From Achatina immaculata (Eukaryota; Mollusca; Gastropoda; Stylommatophora; Achatinidae), in assembly GCA_009760885.1 (NCBI GenBank), contig CM019702.1, forward strand, positions 53,357,282 to 53,421,281: a DNA stretch of 64,000 bases, read 5' to 3'. Made by a program: the position numbers and the translations under genes. Numbering within the stretch: the stretch's first letter is position 1; each line of letters starts with the position of its first letter. Below the pieces are notes generated by a model, which did not search any database, was not told the DNA's origin, and saw only the letters and a list, made by a program, of their open reading frames with translations. Positions 1 to 11,521 of the stretch are shown here, piece after piece.

Positions 1-758
1 CAGAGATTAGATATTCTGATGACATAGCATTACTGTCCACGACACAAAAAGAAATGGAAAAACTAATGATATAAGAAGAGTGAACATTAGTGAAGAGCAA
101 AACCTCTATCTTAATGCAAAGAAAACTAAATTGATGACAACTGTCAAAATAAAAAAGACAGCTGAAAATTACAATAAAGACGAAAAATTGAACGAAATGT
201 AAAGTTTTGAATATGTTCGATTATTACTATTACTGGAGTTACAATGAGAGAAATTATAAGAAGGACATCTATCGCTCTTCAAAAAGTAAAACAACTAAAG
301 AAGCTGAGGAGATGAACAGACAGAATTATAAAAATACGATTTTTAAGAGCATATATCTTTCCAATCGCAACATGCCTGTGAGACCTGGACACTTAGCAAA
401 ACAGCTGAGAAACACATAAATGCCTTTGAATGAAAATCCTATAGGAGAGTCCTTCAAATATCAAGGACACGAAAAAATACAAATATGTCCATACTTCAAA
501 AACGTAATATTGAAGGCTGGCAAGTAAAGAAGATTAAAAAGATAAAACGTAAATATTTTGGACATATTAAACGCCATGAGAATTTAGAGAATACAATTTT
601 AAAAGAGTACATATTGGGAACAACAAAAATGAAGATGATTACAAGATGTCGTTGATGGTCTGCGAATGGACGCATCACCAAACAGGGCATCTTGCTCACT
701 ACCGAGAGACCTACCGGAGGCTGCCAAGTTCCGCAATGAACGTGCAAATGACTGACTT
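1..758 (+). mobile_element. RTE-type LINE, 3' half (copy 1), cut by window edge
   Basis: The window opens inside a reverse transcriptase, just before a degenerate YADD box (reads RYSDDIALLS). It continues through the post-RT region to the family's 3' end, 'gtgcaaatgactgacttgactgac'-like, near 758. The same 3' region recurs at 25862-27190, 42315-44635 and several short copies. Many stops and frame changes make it dead. The RTE assignment rests on the longest copy (42315-44635), whose endonuclease and RT resemble the RTE/BovB type; that is family knowledge, not a search result. Confidence 0.75.
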
Positions 759-904
759 GACTGACAATAATTATTACAAAAAGAAGCGTTTTCATGCATC
801 AATAGGGTGTGAAACAGAAAGAATAACACAGAATATTAGCGCAAAAGACTACTCAGAACCAAAGACCATATAAGAAAGAAATATAATAACCTCAGATTTT
901 AAAT

Positions 905-1335
905 TAACGAGTACTTAAATGTTACATTGAGCCAATTTTGTTTTTTTAGATGTGAAACATGGTCCATGAACAGCAAGAAATGGAGGCCATGGAAATGTGG
1001 TTCATAAGAAGGGTGTTGAAGGTACCATGGACAGCTAAAAAAAAACAACGAAGAAGGTTTAAGAAAGGCTGGAGTTAAAAGGTAAATTATAGCAAAGATC
1101 AGAGGCAGACAAGAGAGATTTGTAGGACATTTTCTGAGAAGAGGAAAATTAGAACACATTGTGGCACTGGAAAAACTGAGGGAAGAAGAGACAGAGGAAG
1201 ACAGAGAGAGAAGTTACTAGATGGGCTGTCAGTGTGGATAGGAAGAAAATCACTGGCGGATCTCATAATTGTGGAGAGAAATGATCGCCTACGCCAAGCG
1301 AAACGGCACTTGATTGACTGATTGATAAATGTACC
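905..1335 (+). mobile_element. LINE family C, 3' end fragment
   Basis: In broken frames it reads C-terminal LINE sequence: 'EAMEMWFIRRVLKVPWTAK', then 'RGRQERFVGHFLRR' and a closing segment ending in a (GATT)n-like tail. The copy at 23648-24222 is clearly related and also ends in (GATT)n. It is 5'-truncated and dead. Confidence 0.7.
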
Positions 1336-1582
1336 AAAATGTGGACTGTATTGTGTTCAGTCAAATTATACCTGACCTAGGATATCAGTTCGTTGCTAGA
1401 AGCATGGCAATATGTTGTCACAGTTTCATCTGATTGCTTGTTTTGCTACCAAAACGGCATTTGGAAAATCAGTTAAAAGTTATAAGTGTCCATTTTCATA
1501 CTTCTCTTTTCTACGTCCACTTCAAATAAAATGTTCACGTAGCATATGTTTCCAGAGGGTAGATTTTCATTCTTGCCTGTCA

Positions 1583-1703
1583 TCATCATTCATTTGCATG
1601 TCCCTTGCAAAACTTTGCCTTCCTAACAGCACTCCTGTAGGACTCTCGGTTGTGAGCAAGATGACCTGCTGCTGATGTATCCATTTGCACATTATCACCG
1701 ATG
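1583..1703 (-). mobile_element. RTE-type LINE, short 3' fragment (copy 2)
   Basis: On the minus strand this is the last ~120 bases of the RTE family, ending in 'gggacatgcaaatgaatgatg'-type sequence. It is a typical 5'-truncated remnant. Confidence 0.7.
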
Positions 1704-2119
1704 TACACTATAACACAATTTTGGGCCTTAACATATTGAACAGTAATAAATAGTATAGAACGATTAATTATTTTTTGTTAACATGATTTTTATATAGCAA
1801 TATTTGTCTTTGTCACAGTTACTACAATTAATAGTGAGAAATTTCTGTATTTGCATAATATGAGTTATTTCACGCTGGATTGCTGAATTTATAGTACTCA
1901 AAAAAAAAAAAAGCAAGAATAAGACAAAAATGAACCAAGATAATCGGAACATAAAGAGCATTCCTTAATTGCTATTAAGTTCCGTACAACATTAATAGGA
2001 ATTAGTTATATCATAATACCCTGGTAACTTAGCTCATATTCTGAGAAGTGTTTTAAAGTACGGCCTCATCAATAGTGATATAAGAAAAAAATATATTTCA
2101 GGAAATAAATTCTGAAGTG
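1704..2119. other. AT-rich spacer
   Basis: AT-rich sequence with a short poly-A/T run near 1900. No coding or structural signal was recognised. Confidence 0.5.
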
Positions 2120-2659
2120 CAGTGGTTCTAAGGACTGCAAACGCGCCACAAACAGCCTCTGGCAGTCAAGTCCAGCTCCTGGCCTTCCCGTGGCAGAACT
2201 GTTTTAAACTGACAGGAGAAGGGGCGAGGGCGAATATCTGGCGCCTGAAAACCAGTTACTTAGGGTAGATGAGTGTCACGTTTGGTAGCTCATCTGCCGC
2301 TGTTGGCGAGATCTTCAGCTGCCGTGCGTGGAGCGGTGCTCTTCCCGGCCAATGAAGAAATTTGCAGATGAGGTTGCCGCGCAGCATCACTGCGGAAAAG
2401 GTGGTAGAAAGAATAAAGCGAAGCAAACAGTCAAATCACGGCACCTCTGGTCTGGAGGTCAGCCACGTCCTGAATGCAGTCATATCGGGTGAAATGCATG
2501 AACCAGCTTGTCCCAGAGGTTAAGTCACTGCTGGCTTAACTTTTCAAATGCCGCGCGTGGAGTGAAGCTCCTCCCGGTTAAGGAAGTAAATGCGGAAATA
2601 AAGGTTGCTGTGCGGCGCCGATGGGAAAAGGTGGTGGAAAGTGAAGTTTAAGCTGATAT

Positions 2660-2995
2660 GTCCAGTAGTATCGCTACGAGAACTATACCACGGCACCTCT
2701 GCTCTAGAGGCCGCCTACGTCCGAAATACACCTACACTGGTGAAATATGCCTAAACCGGCACACACCAGGGGTCGAACTCGATGGCTAGACATGTCATGC
2801 CACCTCCGCTCTAGAGGTCGGTAACGCCTGATAACCACCCATACTGGTGAATTTTGCCTAAACCGGCTCATACCAGGGGTGAATCTTGAAGGCTATGAAT
2901 GTCACGGTACCTCTGCCCTAGAGGTCCGTCCCGTCCCAAACACGCCCATACTGGGATAATGCCTAAACCGGCTCAACCCAGGGGTAGAAGTCACT
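2660..2995 (+). repeat. ~118-bp tandem subrepeats inside left arm
   Basis: Three close copies plus a more diverged one upstream. Each has the core 'cctctgctctagaggtcgg', then 'catactggtgaa' and 'gcctaaaccggctca'. The same units occur inverted at about 4170-4500 and direct at about 48840-49150. Confidence 0.75.
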
Positions 2996-3109
2996 AGTGG
3001 CGAGGATTCATCCTCCTGGACAAAAGCTCCATCCTGGGCACAACTAGGAAGGGTAGCGGCCACGACTGCAAAATGCTGAAGTCGGAGACACTGGACCAGG
3101 GAAGTCTAG

Positions 3110-3372
3110 ATAGGCAACCACCTCTCACCCGGCGGGGATGTCTGCGTATCCTAATCACGCTGAGGTTTTCCGGTGAGAAAGTCCAACCCTGGACTGGATG
3201 GGTAACCACCTCTCACCCGGCGGTGATACATGGGTATCTCAAAACACGTCGAGGTTTTCCGGTGAGAAAGTCCAACTCTGGCCTGGGTGGGCTAACGCCT
3301 CTCACCCAGCGGGGATGCACTGATATTCCAAACACGTCGAGGTCTTCCGGTGAGAAAGTCCAACCCTAGACC
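3110..3372 (+). repeat. ~91-bp tandem subrepeats inside left arm
   Basis: Three units built on 'cctctcacccggcggggatg' followed by 'cgaggttttccggtgagaaa' and 'gtccaaccctgg'. They are mirrored at about 3830-4080 and recur in the 49 kb copy. Confidence 0.8.
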
Positions 3373-3437
3373 AAACTGGTGCAATGAAAACCACGGTGTC
3401 ACGCAATCCCGCTTCCGAGACCCACCAAGAATACAGG

Positions 3438-3746
3438 CTAAAGCACTGGGATACTCTGAACACCTTGTGGTCCTTTCGTGGAACTCGTGTGGTCTATTTT
3501 CGACCACACAGGGGACCACGGGACCTAACGAGGACCACATGCGTGAATTCAGTAGGTTCACAGTGCGGTTTTTGGTGGTAGAAGTGAACGAAGAAGAAGA
3601 AGAAGAAGATGAAGTGCAGTTTTCACACGTTTTACATATGATATAGGCTGTATGAGAAACAAATGTGCACCAAAAATTATGCCATGAATAATTAGCGTAT
3701 AAAAATATTAAACTATAGAAAACTATACACGAAGGCGCTGCAGGGC
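3438..3746. other. Spacer of the inverted-repeat element
   Basis: About 310 bases between the arms, with a short GAA-rich tract near 3590-3612. The left part (3450-3600) also occurs in the single-armed copy near 49500-49640. It therefore belongs to the repeat unit, and the right arm is a slightly shortened inverted copy. Confidence 0.6.
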
Positions 3747-5120
3747 CTGTATTCTTGGTGGGTCTCTGAAGCGGATTGCGTGACACCGTGGTTTTCGTTG
3801 TACCAGTTTAGCCTAGAGTTGGACTTTCAAACCGGAAGACCTCGACGTGTTTAGGATATCAGTACATCCACGCTGGGTGAGAGGCAGTAGCCCACCCAGA
3901 CCAGAGTTGGACTTTCTCACCGGAAAACCTCGACGTGTTTTGAGATACCCATGTATCACCGTCGGGTGAGAGGTGATTGCCCATCCAGTCCAGTGTTGGA
4001 CTTTCTCACCGGAAAACCTCAGCGTGATTAGGATACGCTAACATCCCCGCCGGGTGAGAGGTAGATGCCTATTCTAGACTGCCCTGGTCCAGTGTCTCCG
4101 ACTTCAGCATTTTGCGGTCGTGGCCGTTACCCTTCCTAGTTGTGACCAGGATGGAGCTTTTGTCCAGGAGGACGAATCCTCGCCACTGGTGACTTCCACC
4201 CCTGGGTTGAGCCGGTTTAGGCATATTATCCCAGTATGGGCGTGTTTGGGACGTGACCGACCTGTAGAGCAGATGTACTGTGATATGCATAGCCTTCAAG
4301 ATTCACCCCTGGTGTGAGCCGGTTTAGGCAAAATTCACCAGTATGGGTGTATATCGGGCGTGGCCGACCTCTAGTGCGGAGGTGGCATGACACGTCTAGC
4401 CATCAAGTTCCACCCCTGGTGTGTGCCGGTTTAGGCATATTTCACCAGTGTAGGTGTATTTCGGACGTGGCCGGCCTCTACAGCAGAGGCGCCGTGGTAT
4501 GTGTAGCTCTCGCAACGATGCTACTGGACATAACGATTAAATTTCACATTATCCTTTCCACCACCTTTTCACGTCGGCGCCGCACAGCAACCTTTATTTC
4601 CTTTCCGCATTTTCTTCCTTGACCGGGAGGAGCTTCATTCCACGCGCGGTATTCGAAGAGTCTCGCCAGCAGTGTCTTAACCTCTGGGACAAGCCGGTTC
4701 ATGGATTTCACCCGATATGACTGCACTCAGGACGTGGCCGACCTCCAGACCAGAGGTGCCGTGATTTGAATGTTTGCTTGGCTTTATCCTTTCTACCATC
4801 TTTTCCGCAGTGATGCTGCGCGGCAACCTCATTTGCACCTTTCTTCATTGGCGGGGAGGAGCACCGCTCCACGCACGGCAGCTGAAGAACCTCGCCAGCA
4901 GCGGTAGATGAGCTACCAAACGTGCCACTCATCTACACTAACTATCTGGTTTTCAGGCGCCAGATATTCGCCCTCGCCCCTTCTGTCAGTTTAAACAGTT
5001 CTGCCACGGGAAGGCCAGGAGATGGACTTGACGGCCAGAGGCTGTTTGAGTCGCACGCCGTTGAAGTGGAGATCGAATTCTCCACCCCACCTCCGGCAAT
5101 AACAGTCCTTAGAACCATTG
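3747..5120 (-). repeat. Right arm of the inverted-repeat element
   Basis: Inverted counterpart of 2120-3437, with the same order of subrepeats in mirror image. The distal end is somewhat longer and different between 5040 and 5100. Confidence 0.8.
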
Positions 5121-5199
5121 TACAACTCAAATAGGAATGTAAAAAAATAATAATGTAAAAACTAGGAATTTTAAAAAAATAGAATAAATGGAGCACTTA

Positions 5200-5727
5200 G
5201 CTGTGACCTCTAACAAGCTGCGTCCACAAGTAGGGTCCTGAGAATATCAAAACAGAGATCTGCAATATGTGATGTTGATGGTGATGAGGGGATGGGGCTC
5301 GCGGAAAGGAAAGAGAGTGATACAGTAGTAAGGTAGTCGAGGGAATGTTGGGTGGATTAGGTGAATGTGACTGGGGTAGAGGGTTAGTAATTTAATGCAG
5401 TGAGGAGGTTCTAAAATATGTATTGCGGGTGAGGAAGGAGCAGAATTTAGTACAGAGGGAATATACTGTGGGTAAAAGGGAATATTAAGTGTAACTAATT
5501 TCAGGTTTCAAGCCATAGGGGTTCCACGATTCCATATTCCTGAATGTGCGGTTCTAAAGCGCTAGCCGGCTTGTGTTATCATAATGATACTATCTTGATT
5601 AATAGTTCTAACCAGAAAATCACATTTGCCTTCATGTTTAGGGCCGTTAAAACGCTTCTAAAACAGTCCCGAAATTCTGTTTATTTCGGTAATAAGAGAA
5701 CAAAGTGTCCTTGTACGCTGAAAAATC

Positions 5728-5740
<13 letters not shown>
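5200..5740 (+). repeat. Old duplicated segment, copy 1 (partner near 7500-8040)
   Basis: Blocks such as 'gttccacgattccatattcctg', 'agaaaatcacatttgcc' and 'gaggccgtt'-like sequence occur in the same order at about 7780-8000. This suggests an old, diverged duplication of unknown nature. Confidence 0.5.

Positions 5741-5760
<20 letters not shown>
5728..5760 (+). repeat. (CT)n microsatellite
   Basis: Uninterrupted CT dinucleotide run followed by a short GT run. Confidence 0.95.
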
Positions 5761-5767
<7 letters not shown>

Positions 5768-5769
5768 GT

Positions 5770-7480
5770 GGAGAGTTGCATGTCAAGTGTAAAATGATGA
5801 TACCTTGGTAGAGTATCAAATGACGCACTCCATCAGTCATAGTTTATTATTTGTTTTTTAGTTTGATCCAAACGAGTTCAGAAAATGACTGTTACATTGA
5901 ATAGTCATCACTAATCTTTTTTCTGTCTATGATCATTTGATAAACATAAATGATTGATTTCATTAAAGGAAGATAACAAAATTATCATTCTCGTCCTTGT
6001 CTAAATATGTTCCAATTTAATTCTCTAATTATTTATTTTCAAAAATATAATACACCGAGTTTCTGTGGAAGTGGCCAGTTTGGGTTTTCTTCGGCGTTCG
6101 ACCCAGAGGTCAACTGAACGCTTGGCTGACCATGAAGCGTGTCTGTGTGCAAAAAAGCCCGTCGTGGTCTGAGTTTGTGAGGGAGGCGTGTTATCGCTTC
6201 GTCTAGATATGTTTTGTGATATTCTTGTGCCTATATGTTCCTTAAGTACGAGATGAAATTATTTCTGCTGTGAATGTGGCGTCCACTTAGACCATGATCC
6301 TCACAGCTCGCCCCACTCAGCAAGTGTATATGTTTGTAGAGTTTAATGTTTTCTGTGTTGAACGGACTATCTATGATTTAAGTTTCCGATGTCAACGTGT
6401 GATTAGGGATACACGCAAGAATGTCGATCATGTTGTAAATTGTTTCGAAGGGCTTGTGTATTATCTTGTTTATTTGTTTTCTTTCAATGTGTACAATGAA
6501 CTCAGTGCTTTGAGTTATTGATATTTATTCTATTTGGCTGATGTGTATGATTACGCTGTTTCCTGTAGAATTTCAGATGGAGCTGAGTTTTCATACACAA
6601 ATCATCCAGTATTTTGGCAGCATCATGTAATCAGTGCTCCAAGATTGAGTATCCTATGTGACGAAGTATTCTCAATGGATTTTGTTTGGATTGAAAATGC
6701 TGCCAATTATTTGTTGTTCTTATAAGCTTGTAAGATCTCGTTCCATTTGAGCTTGGGACATGGAATGTTATTGTTTTGTAGTACTTAATTTGTATCATTA
6801 TTATCATTTCAATAGGATTATATAATCGCTAATTATGTTACACACATCACTGCATTTCATATTTTGCCACCACTGATTGTGTCGTTGCAGTAACATTAAA
6901 CTCATTTTCATTCATCATTTGTAAAGCAGTTTTTTTTAATGTATTTGTGTCTGAGTTTGTGCTGTTGATGAAGAGAGACAGAGGGAGCGAGATAAGGCAT
7001 AAAATGCTGGCATTATACTTGAGATATGTTTGGAGTATGTTTGAGGGATTAAACAAGGATCTAAGAGCTTATGGGATAAAGTCATGTCTAACAATATCGT
7101 ACTTTTTAGTACAAGTTCTAAGCTGAGCCCACCCCCCTCCTTTTAATGCTGTTATAGCTAGATGATTAACTTTAACTTAAGCGCGAAACAGATTTTACAT
7201 TTTCTTTGAAGATGTCATATTGATCAGGTTGCCGGTAGGAGAGCTGGTGTGTATGAGAACTGCATGAAAACATACACATTCAGTGAGTGAGTAACGGAGG
7301 TACGAGTACAGTGGTTGAGTACCTATATTAGGGTCGGTAAAACTGAGAAAGGTCAAATCGATTAATGAGATTGAGCCCCTCACGTTTGACTATTTTAAAG
7401 AAAGCAAGAACGGCTATATTACTTTCATAGCTAACATATGTAACATATCGGTTTACACCATCATACAAAAACATGAAACA
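5770..7480. other. No recognisable feature
   Basis: The open frames here (largest about 75 codons) have no family resemblance. 6060-6330 is slightly richer in GC but shows no coding continuity. Confidence 0.4.
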
Positions 7481-7499
7481 ATAGAAATAAAAGGTGCAT

Positions 7500-8040
7500 T
7501 TAGCTGTGATTTGCAACCTGCGTATGGTGAAGAACTGTGGATGTTTGAAAGAAGACATGTGAGATAACTGATAGTTAGTAAAGAGGAGGTGGGAAATACG
7601 AAACTAGAGAGAAGAATACAATGGTTATCAAGCCAAGAAAATCTTGCTTTGTAAATGCAGTGCAGTGAAGATCATAAAATATCAATTACAAGGGGGAAAA
7701 AAGAGTAGATGAGAAGTTAGTAGGGAGGAAACATGATATGGCTGTGGAAAAAGAAAATGTTAAGTATAGCTGAATTTTTTATTTAAATCGTATAGTCCCA
7801 GTGTTCCATATTCCTGTATGTAGTGGTTCTCAAAAACGAGACAACTTCAGTCAAAAGTGAGATGCTATGATAGCTCCTACTAGAAAATCAGATTTGCCTC
7901 TGTGGTTGAGGCCGTTCAAATGATTTGTGAGTAGTTTAGAAACATGCTCCGAAGTGCCATAAACATGTTTCTGCATGCGGTCATCTAATCTAGGACCGAT
8001 CACTTCAGTGTAGTACAGTTTTGTACGTAGAAACATATAT
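7500..8040 (+). repeat. Old duplicated segment, copy 2
   Basis: Diverged counterpart of about 5200-5740, with the same ordered blocks. Confidence 0.5.
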
Positions 8041-9762
8041 TACATTCTGAGTCTCCCATGTGAATCACTCTTTCAAGAGATTTTTGGAAAAAGCAATGTT
8101 TCATTTCGTATATCACAAGAAAAATGACGCCGCAGGCCATTGTAGTTTCTAGTGCCGACAGTGGCTATAAAACAAGGACATATTTCAGATTTTGTTCGTG
8201 TTTGCATGCTAATAGGGGAGTATCAGAAAATATGATCAGACATAATCTTGTCTGCTAACAAAAACTGATAGGCTATGATATGTGGGTGGTCTATTACCCA
8301 AGTGGTTCTATATCTGGCTTCGACCAATATGTCCTGCATGAGATTTTCAGTGATATCACAGAGAGATGTTATCACTGTGTGTGGAGGTTTTGGTATTTTT
8401 TGGGTGATACTATAAAGAACCTATCAGAGTATGATTTATTTATTTCTTTGACCCAACAATGAGGATTTGACTGAGAGAGCAACATGGTTACCCATATCCT
8501 CCTATGCTACCAGTTACGAACTTGGCAGGCACTTTTACTGTATATTATTTCAAATGAAGGGAAGAATAAGAGTTGAGGTGGATGAACAGACACATTTAAT
8601 CTCTAAAATTGGTGACTGGGTTGGTTCGCGCGAAATGATCAAAAGTAAATACTTTCTTGGGTCATGTCCATATAACACATCCAGCGATGCATGAAAATAC
8701 GACTGTGATACTTGAATATAACAAATATTGTCACTGAGCAGGTTGATAAAATCGAAATATGTTTTAACGACCAGAAATAAGTCTGTGGCATTATACAACA
8801 ACACAATTTTATGCTCCAGTGTGATAGTAGCAATTACCACGAAGATTGTGAGAAATTATAAAGAATGTATTATATTCAACAGGCACACTGTGCGATTATA
8901 CTATTCAAAGTGCGCTAATTAATGTAATGCTTATGAAAATAAGGTGATGGTAGAACAAGATGAGAATAAATAATGTTTTACAAAGTTTACATTTGGTTTT
9001 CTTATTCTTACTCTGTCTCTCCCTCCCTCTCTCTCTCTCTCTGTCCCTTTGGAAATAAAGATTAATCAATCAATCAATCAATCAAACTCTGTCTTTCTCT
9101 CTGCACATGTATGTGTAAGGGAATAGATAAGTACTAGTTACCTAAGTTAATTGGCAAACCTAGTGTAGAAATAATGGGTCAGCAGCTGGACAGCGTAGGA
9201 GTGCGCAGTTCTGAGTGAGTCCGGTTCGCGGACCCAGTATATATAGAAAACATGCTAGAATTTCACCAGGTCGGGTTTTGTATGCTGAGCACGAAAGGGG
9301 GTGGGGGGGGGGGGCAGAGGAAAGGTCATTGTCCTGCAATCGTGAATGTTTATTGTCGCTGGAAAACCATGTATATGTAAGTTAATAATCTGTTTATACT
9401 TTTGTGATGTGGATCCGTGCAAGTTGTGTCCATTCTGTGCTTTCCTCCTCCGACCAGGCCCAAAATCAATTAGGTATGATTTAGATAATAGAAATAGACA
9501 TTGAATAATCAGAATCATTCTATGTAAAATGTTCATGTTTAGCAACGTTGAAAATGTAGGTCTTGTATGTGCATATGATTATGTATTACTGTGTTCTATG
9601 TAAGAGTATATTTGCAAATTAATGAGTTTATGATTACAGTAGAATCTTAATCTTTTAAATATATTTTGAGATTTTATGCAGAGAGCGATTTTTGTTGCAC
9701 ATAAAACTAACATATATGTGTAAGATTATTTTACTGATCTCCGTTAATTTATCGTTGATCTG

Positions 9763-9799
<37 letters not shown>

Positions 9800-10115
9800 A
9801 TTGCAGATATTGAAATACATTGTTTTAATGATTTTGTTGCTAAAGATGTAAGCTGATAAATAGCAACATATATATGAAAAAACGTTTGATTTTGCTAACT
9901 GTGTAAACTGATGATTAATAACAATATAAATTTATGATTATTTGAAGAAGAATTTTTTAACTGTGTTTCTTTCTATTAATTTAAATGTATCGATGTGTTT
10001 TAATATATAATAATAATAATAATATATAATCACCTTTCAACTTTACCAAAAATACAATATAACATCATATAAACTATATGAAATTATTAGCCCATTTAAA
10101 ACAAATTATTCCTTC
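8041..10115. other. AT-rich intergenic DNA with simple repeats
   Basis: No gene was recognised. It contains a CT-rich tract (about 9008-9040), an (AATC)n tract (about 9062-9084), a G run (9298-9313) and a (TG)n tract (9764-9797). Confidence 0.5.
9764..9797 (+). repeat. (TG)n microsatellite
   Basis: Uninterrupted TG dinucleotides. Confidence 0.95.
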
Positions 10116-10119
10116 AGAA

Positions 10120-10222
10120 GCATCAACAGCTAGGGCATCTTGATTACAACCGAGAGGCCTACAGGGGAGCTGTTGGGGGAGGGGGGGTTGTGGGCAAAGT
10201 TCCGCAAGGGACATGCAAATGA
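10120..10222 (+). mobile_element. RTE-type LINE, short 3' fragment (copy 3)
   Basis: Ends with 'agggacatgcaaatgactga', the family's 3' terminus, followed by a CT tract. It lies about 200 bases beyond the stop codon of GPCR gene A. Confidence 0.7.
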
Positions 10223-10316
10223 CTGACTCTCTCTCTCTCCGTTCTGAACATCTGTTGCTCATCTTGCTCTTGTCAACGGTCTTATGTCTTATGCGGTGCA
10301 TAAACCAATGTTTAGC

Positions 10317-10322
10317 TTTATT
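10317..10322 (-). terminator. Putative polyadenylation signal of GPCR gene A
   Basis: AATAAA on the minus strand about 100 bases after the gene A stop, in a context ('tttattattcacata' on the plus strand) that is also present after gene C. Similarity among the copies may only reflect shared duplication. Confidence 0.4.
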
Positions 10323-10420
10323 ATTCACATACTGATTTGTTCATTTAGCGATACGGTCTTCATATTATAGATTAAGGATGGTAGACCGTGCTAGAACCTC
10401 TCTGATTAATGATTCGATAT

Positions 10421-11020
10421 TTATTCTTTTGGATTTACACGAAATAGAGAGAGTAAAGTTTCTCTGTATTTACTGCTCATATAATAGTAAATAAATATAT
10501 TTATTGACGAGTTCACAGACTCTAATACAAAGACGATTCCGCAAAGAATTATTCCAATTTTTAAGTATTTACCACCAAAGGAAAGCTCTGGTTCAAAAGC
10601 TACAGCAAGACTTGTGATACAGAATGGGGCAAAACAAATAATAAACAAAGTAGAGATCATGACAACCATCTTGGCCACTTTCTGGTTACGGCTGGAGATT
10701 CTGTCAGCTTGTGCAGTAGCTGTGGACTTCTTTCTCCATTGTATTTGCTTCTGTAATTTAACAACCAGAATTACAGTGCAGATAACGATGATAACAAAAG
10801 ATGTCATTGGAGTGATGAAGTTGTTTATGGCATAAGAAATGCTTTCAATATTTTCTCCACCAGCCATGGAAACACGACCAAGGACAGTCGTATTTCTTGA
10901 TGGAGAAAATTTCAACCCTAATTTGCTGACAGCGTACAGAGGGGCTACAGAAATCAGAGGAATGATGAATATAATATTAATAATGATGATCATCTTTTTT
11001 GGCGTCAGAAAGTTTTTAAT
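10421..11020 (-). CDS. Chemoreceptor-like GPCR gene A, exon 3 (TM4-TM7)
   Basis: Encodes the last 199 residues of a 362-residue rhodopsin-class receptor. The acceptor follows a pyrimidine tract ('tttcttttcag') at 11021-11022 and joins exon 2 in phase 0; the stop is TAA at 10421-10423. It reads TM4 (about residues 173-193), an extracellular loop, TM5 (about 231-250), a basic third loop with RNQKVAKMVV, TM6 (about 280-303, with CFAPFC) and TM7 ending NSSINIFIYY then MSSKYRETL. That TM7-helix 8 signature, and the CLCITAPLK to TM4 transition, are what I recall for molluscan receptors annotated as chemosensory. A role in sensing odorants or peptides at the cell surface is inferred. No stops or frameshifts are present, so it is probably functional. 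Confidence 0.85.
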   Translation of the reverse strand: MKNFLTPKKMIIIINIIFIIPLISVAPLYAVSKLGLKFSPSRNTTVLGRVSMAGGENIESISYAINNFITPMTSFVIIVICTVILVVKLQKQIQWRKKSTATAQADRISSRNQKVAKMVVMISTLFIICFAPFCITSLAVAFEPELSFGGKYLKIGIILCGIVFVLESVNSSINIFIYYYMSSKYRETLLSLFRVNPKE

Positions 11021-11306
11021 CTGAAAAGAAATTTTAAAACAAAAGAAACAAATTATGTATCTTTCTTTCGCAATGATACATTATCTACATGTCAAGATAA
11101 AGAAACAGAGAAGATACATTTAAGATTATACTGAAATAACTACTGTTATATTTATTCATTGAACTAAATCTATCGTCTTATGTGAGCAAGAATTGCATTC
11201 TTTTCGAAATGAAATACATTAATACCATTTTAAAAGCATAAGCAGTGTGTAGAAAACAAGGTAAGCTGCACGTATTACAATGAAAAAAATATTGTAATGT
11301 TCAAAC

Positions 11307-11521
11307 CTTTAAAGGAGCTGTTATACATAAACACCTTTCCAGGGTGATTACTGTTGTGATCCAGCTGCTCACTCGGGTGAATGTTATATGTGGTAATGTA
11401 AAGATGAAGTAGCAAACTTCTATGGGTTCAAAAGTCAGGTCACCTATACTCAGTGACGGTCCGTACATAACATTTAATCCCACGAGTGTTATAAGTGAAC
11501 CTAAGTCAGAAACAGCGAGAC
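11307..11521 (-). CDS. Chemoreceptor-like GPCR gene A, exon 2 (TM2-TM3)
   Basis: 215 coding bases. The acceptor 'tgcgcag' precedes 11521, and the first bases complete a Gly codon split with exon 1 (phase 1). It encodes TM2 (GLAVSDLGSLITLVGLNV) and TM3, ending in ERCLCITAPLK; ERC stands where most class A receptors have DRY. C128 is the likely TM3 disulphide cysteine. The donor is GTTTGA, weaker than the GTAGAA in gene B. Identical exon length and phases in gene B support these limits. It is separated from exon 3 by a 286-base intron. Confidence 0.85.

Larger units (their letters stand above)
2120..3437 (+). repeat. Left arm of the inverted-repeat element
   Basis: The arm runs from the 18-bp terminus through a GC-richer region, three to five ~118-bp units and three ~91-bp units to the sequence around 'cacggtgtcacgcaatcc'. 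Its inverted partner ends with the same sequence on the other strand near 3775. Confidence 0.8.
2120..5120. mobile_element. 3-kb long-inverted-repeat (foldback-like) element
   Basis: The sequence from about 2120 to 3437 reappears in inverted orientation from about 3747 to 5120, separated by roughly 310 bases. The outer ends are an 18-bp inverted repeat (c[a/a]rtggttctaaggactg type: 'cagtggttctaaggactg' on the left, its near complement ending at 5120). Each arm contains two families of tandem subrepeats, of about 118 bp and 91 bp. No transposase is encoded; the open frames here are shadows of the repeats. A related single arm lies at 48434-49640. It is probably a non-autonomous foldback-type DNA element. 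The ends faintly resemble hAT termini, but no target-site duplication is evident. A transcript across it would form a very long hairpin. Confidence 0.8.

Noticed and set aside
3292..3786. 164-codon minus-strand frame in the palindromic element
   Set aside because: It crosses the arm/spacer boundary and reads the same subrepeats seen in other frames. It is not conserved as a frame in the mirrored arm or the 49 kb copy.
6294..6725. Two adjacent 63-75 codon frames as a small gene
   Set aside because: No resemblance, no splice or codon support; kept as unannotated DNA.
10074..10328. 84-codon minus frame as a short gene downstream of gene A
   Set aside because: Antisense of an RTE tail fragment.
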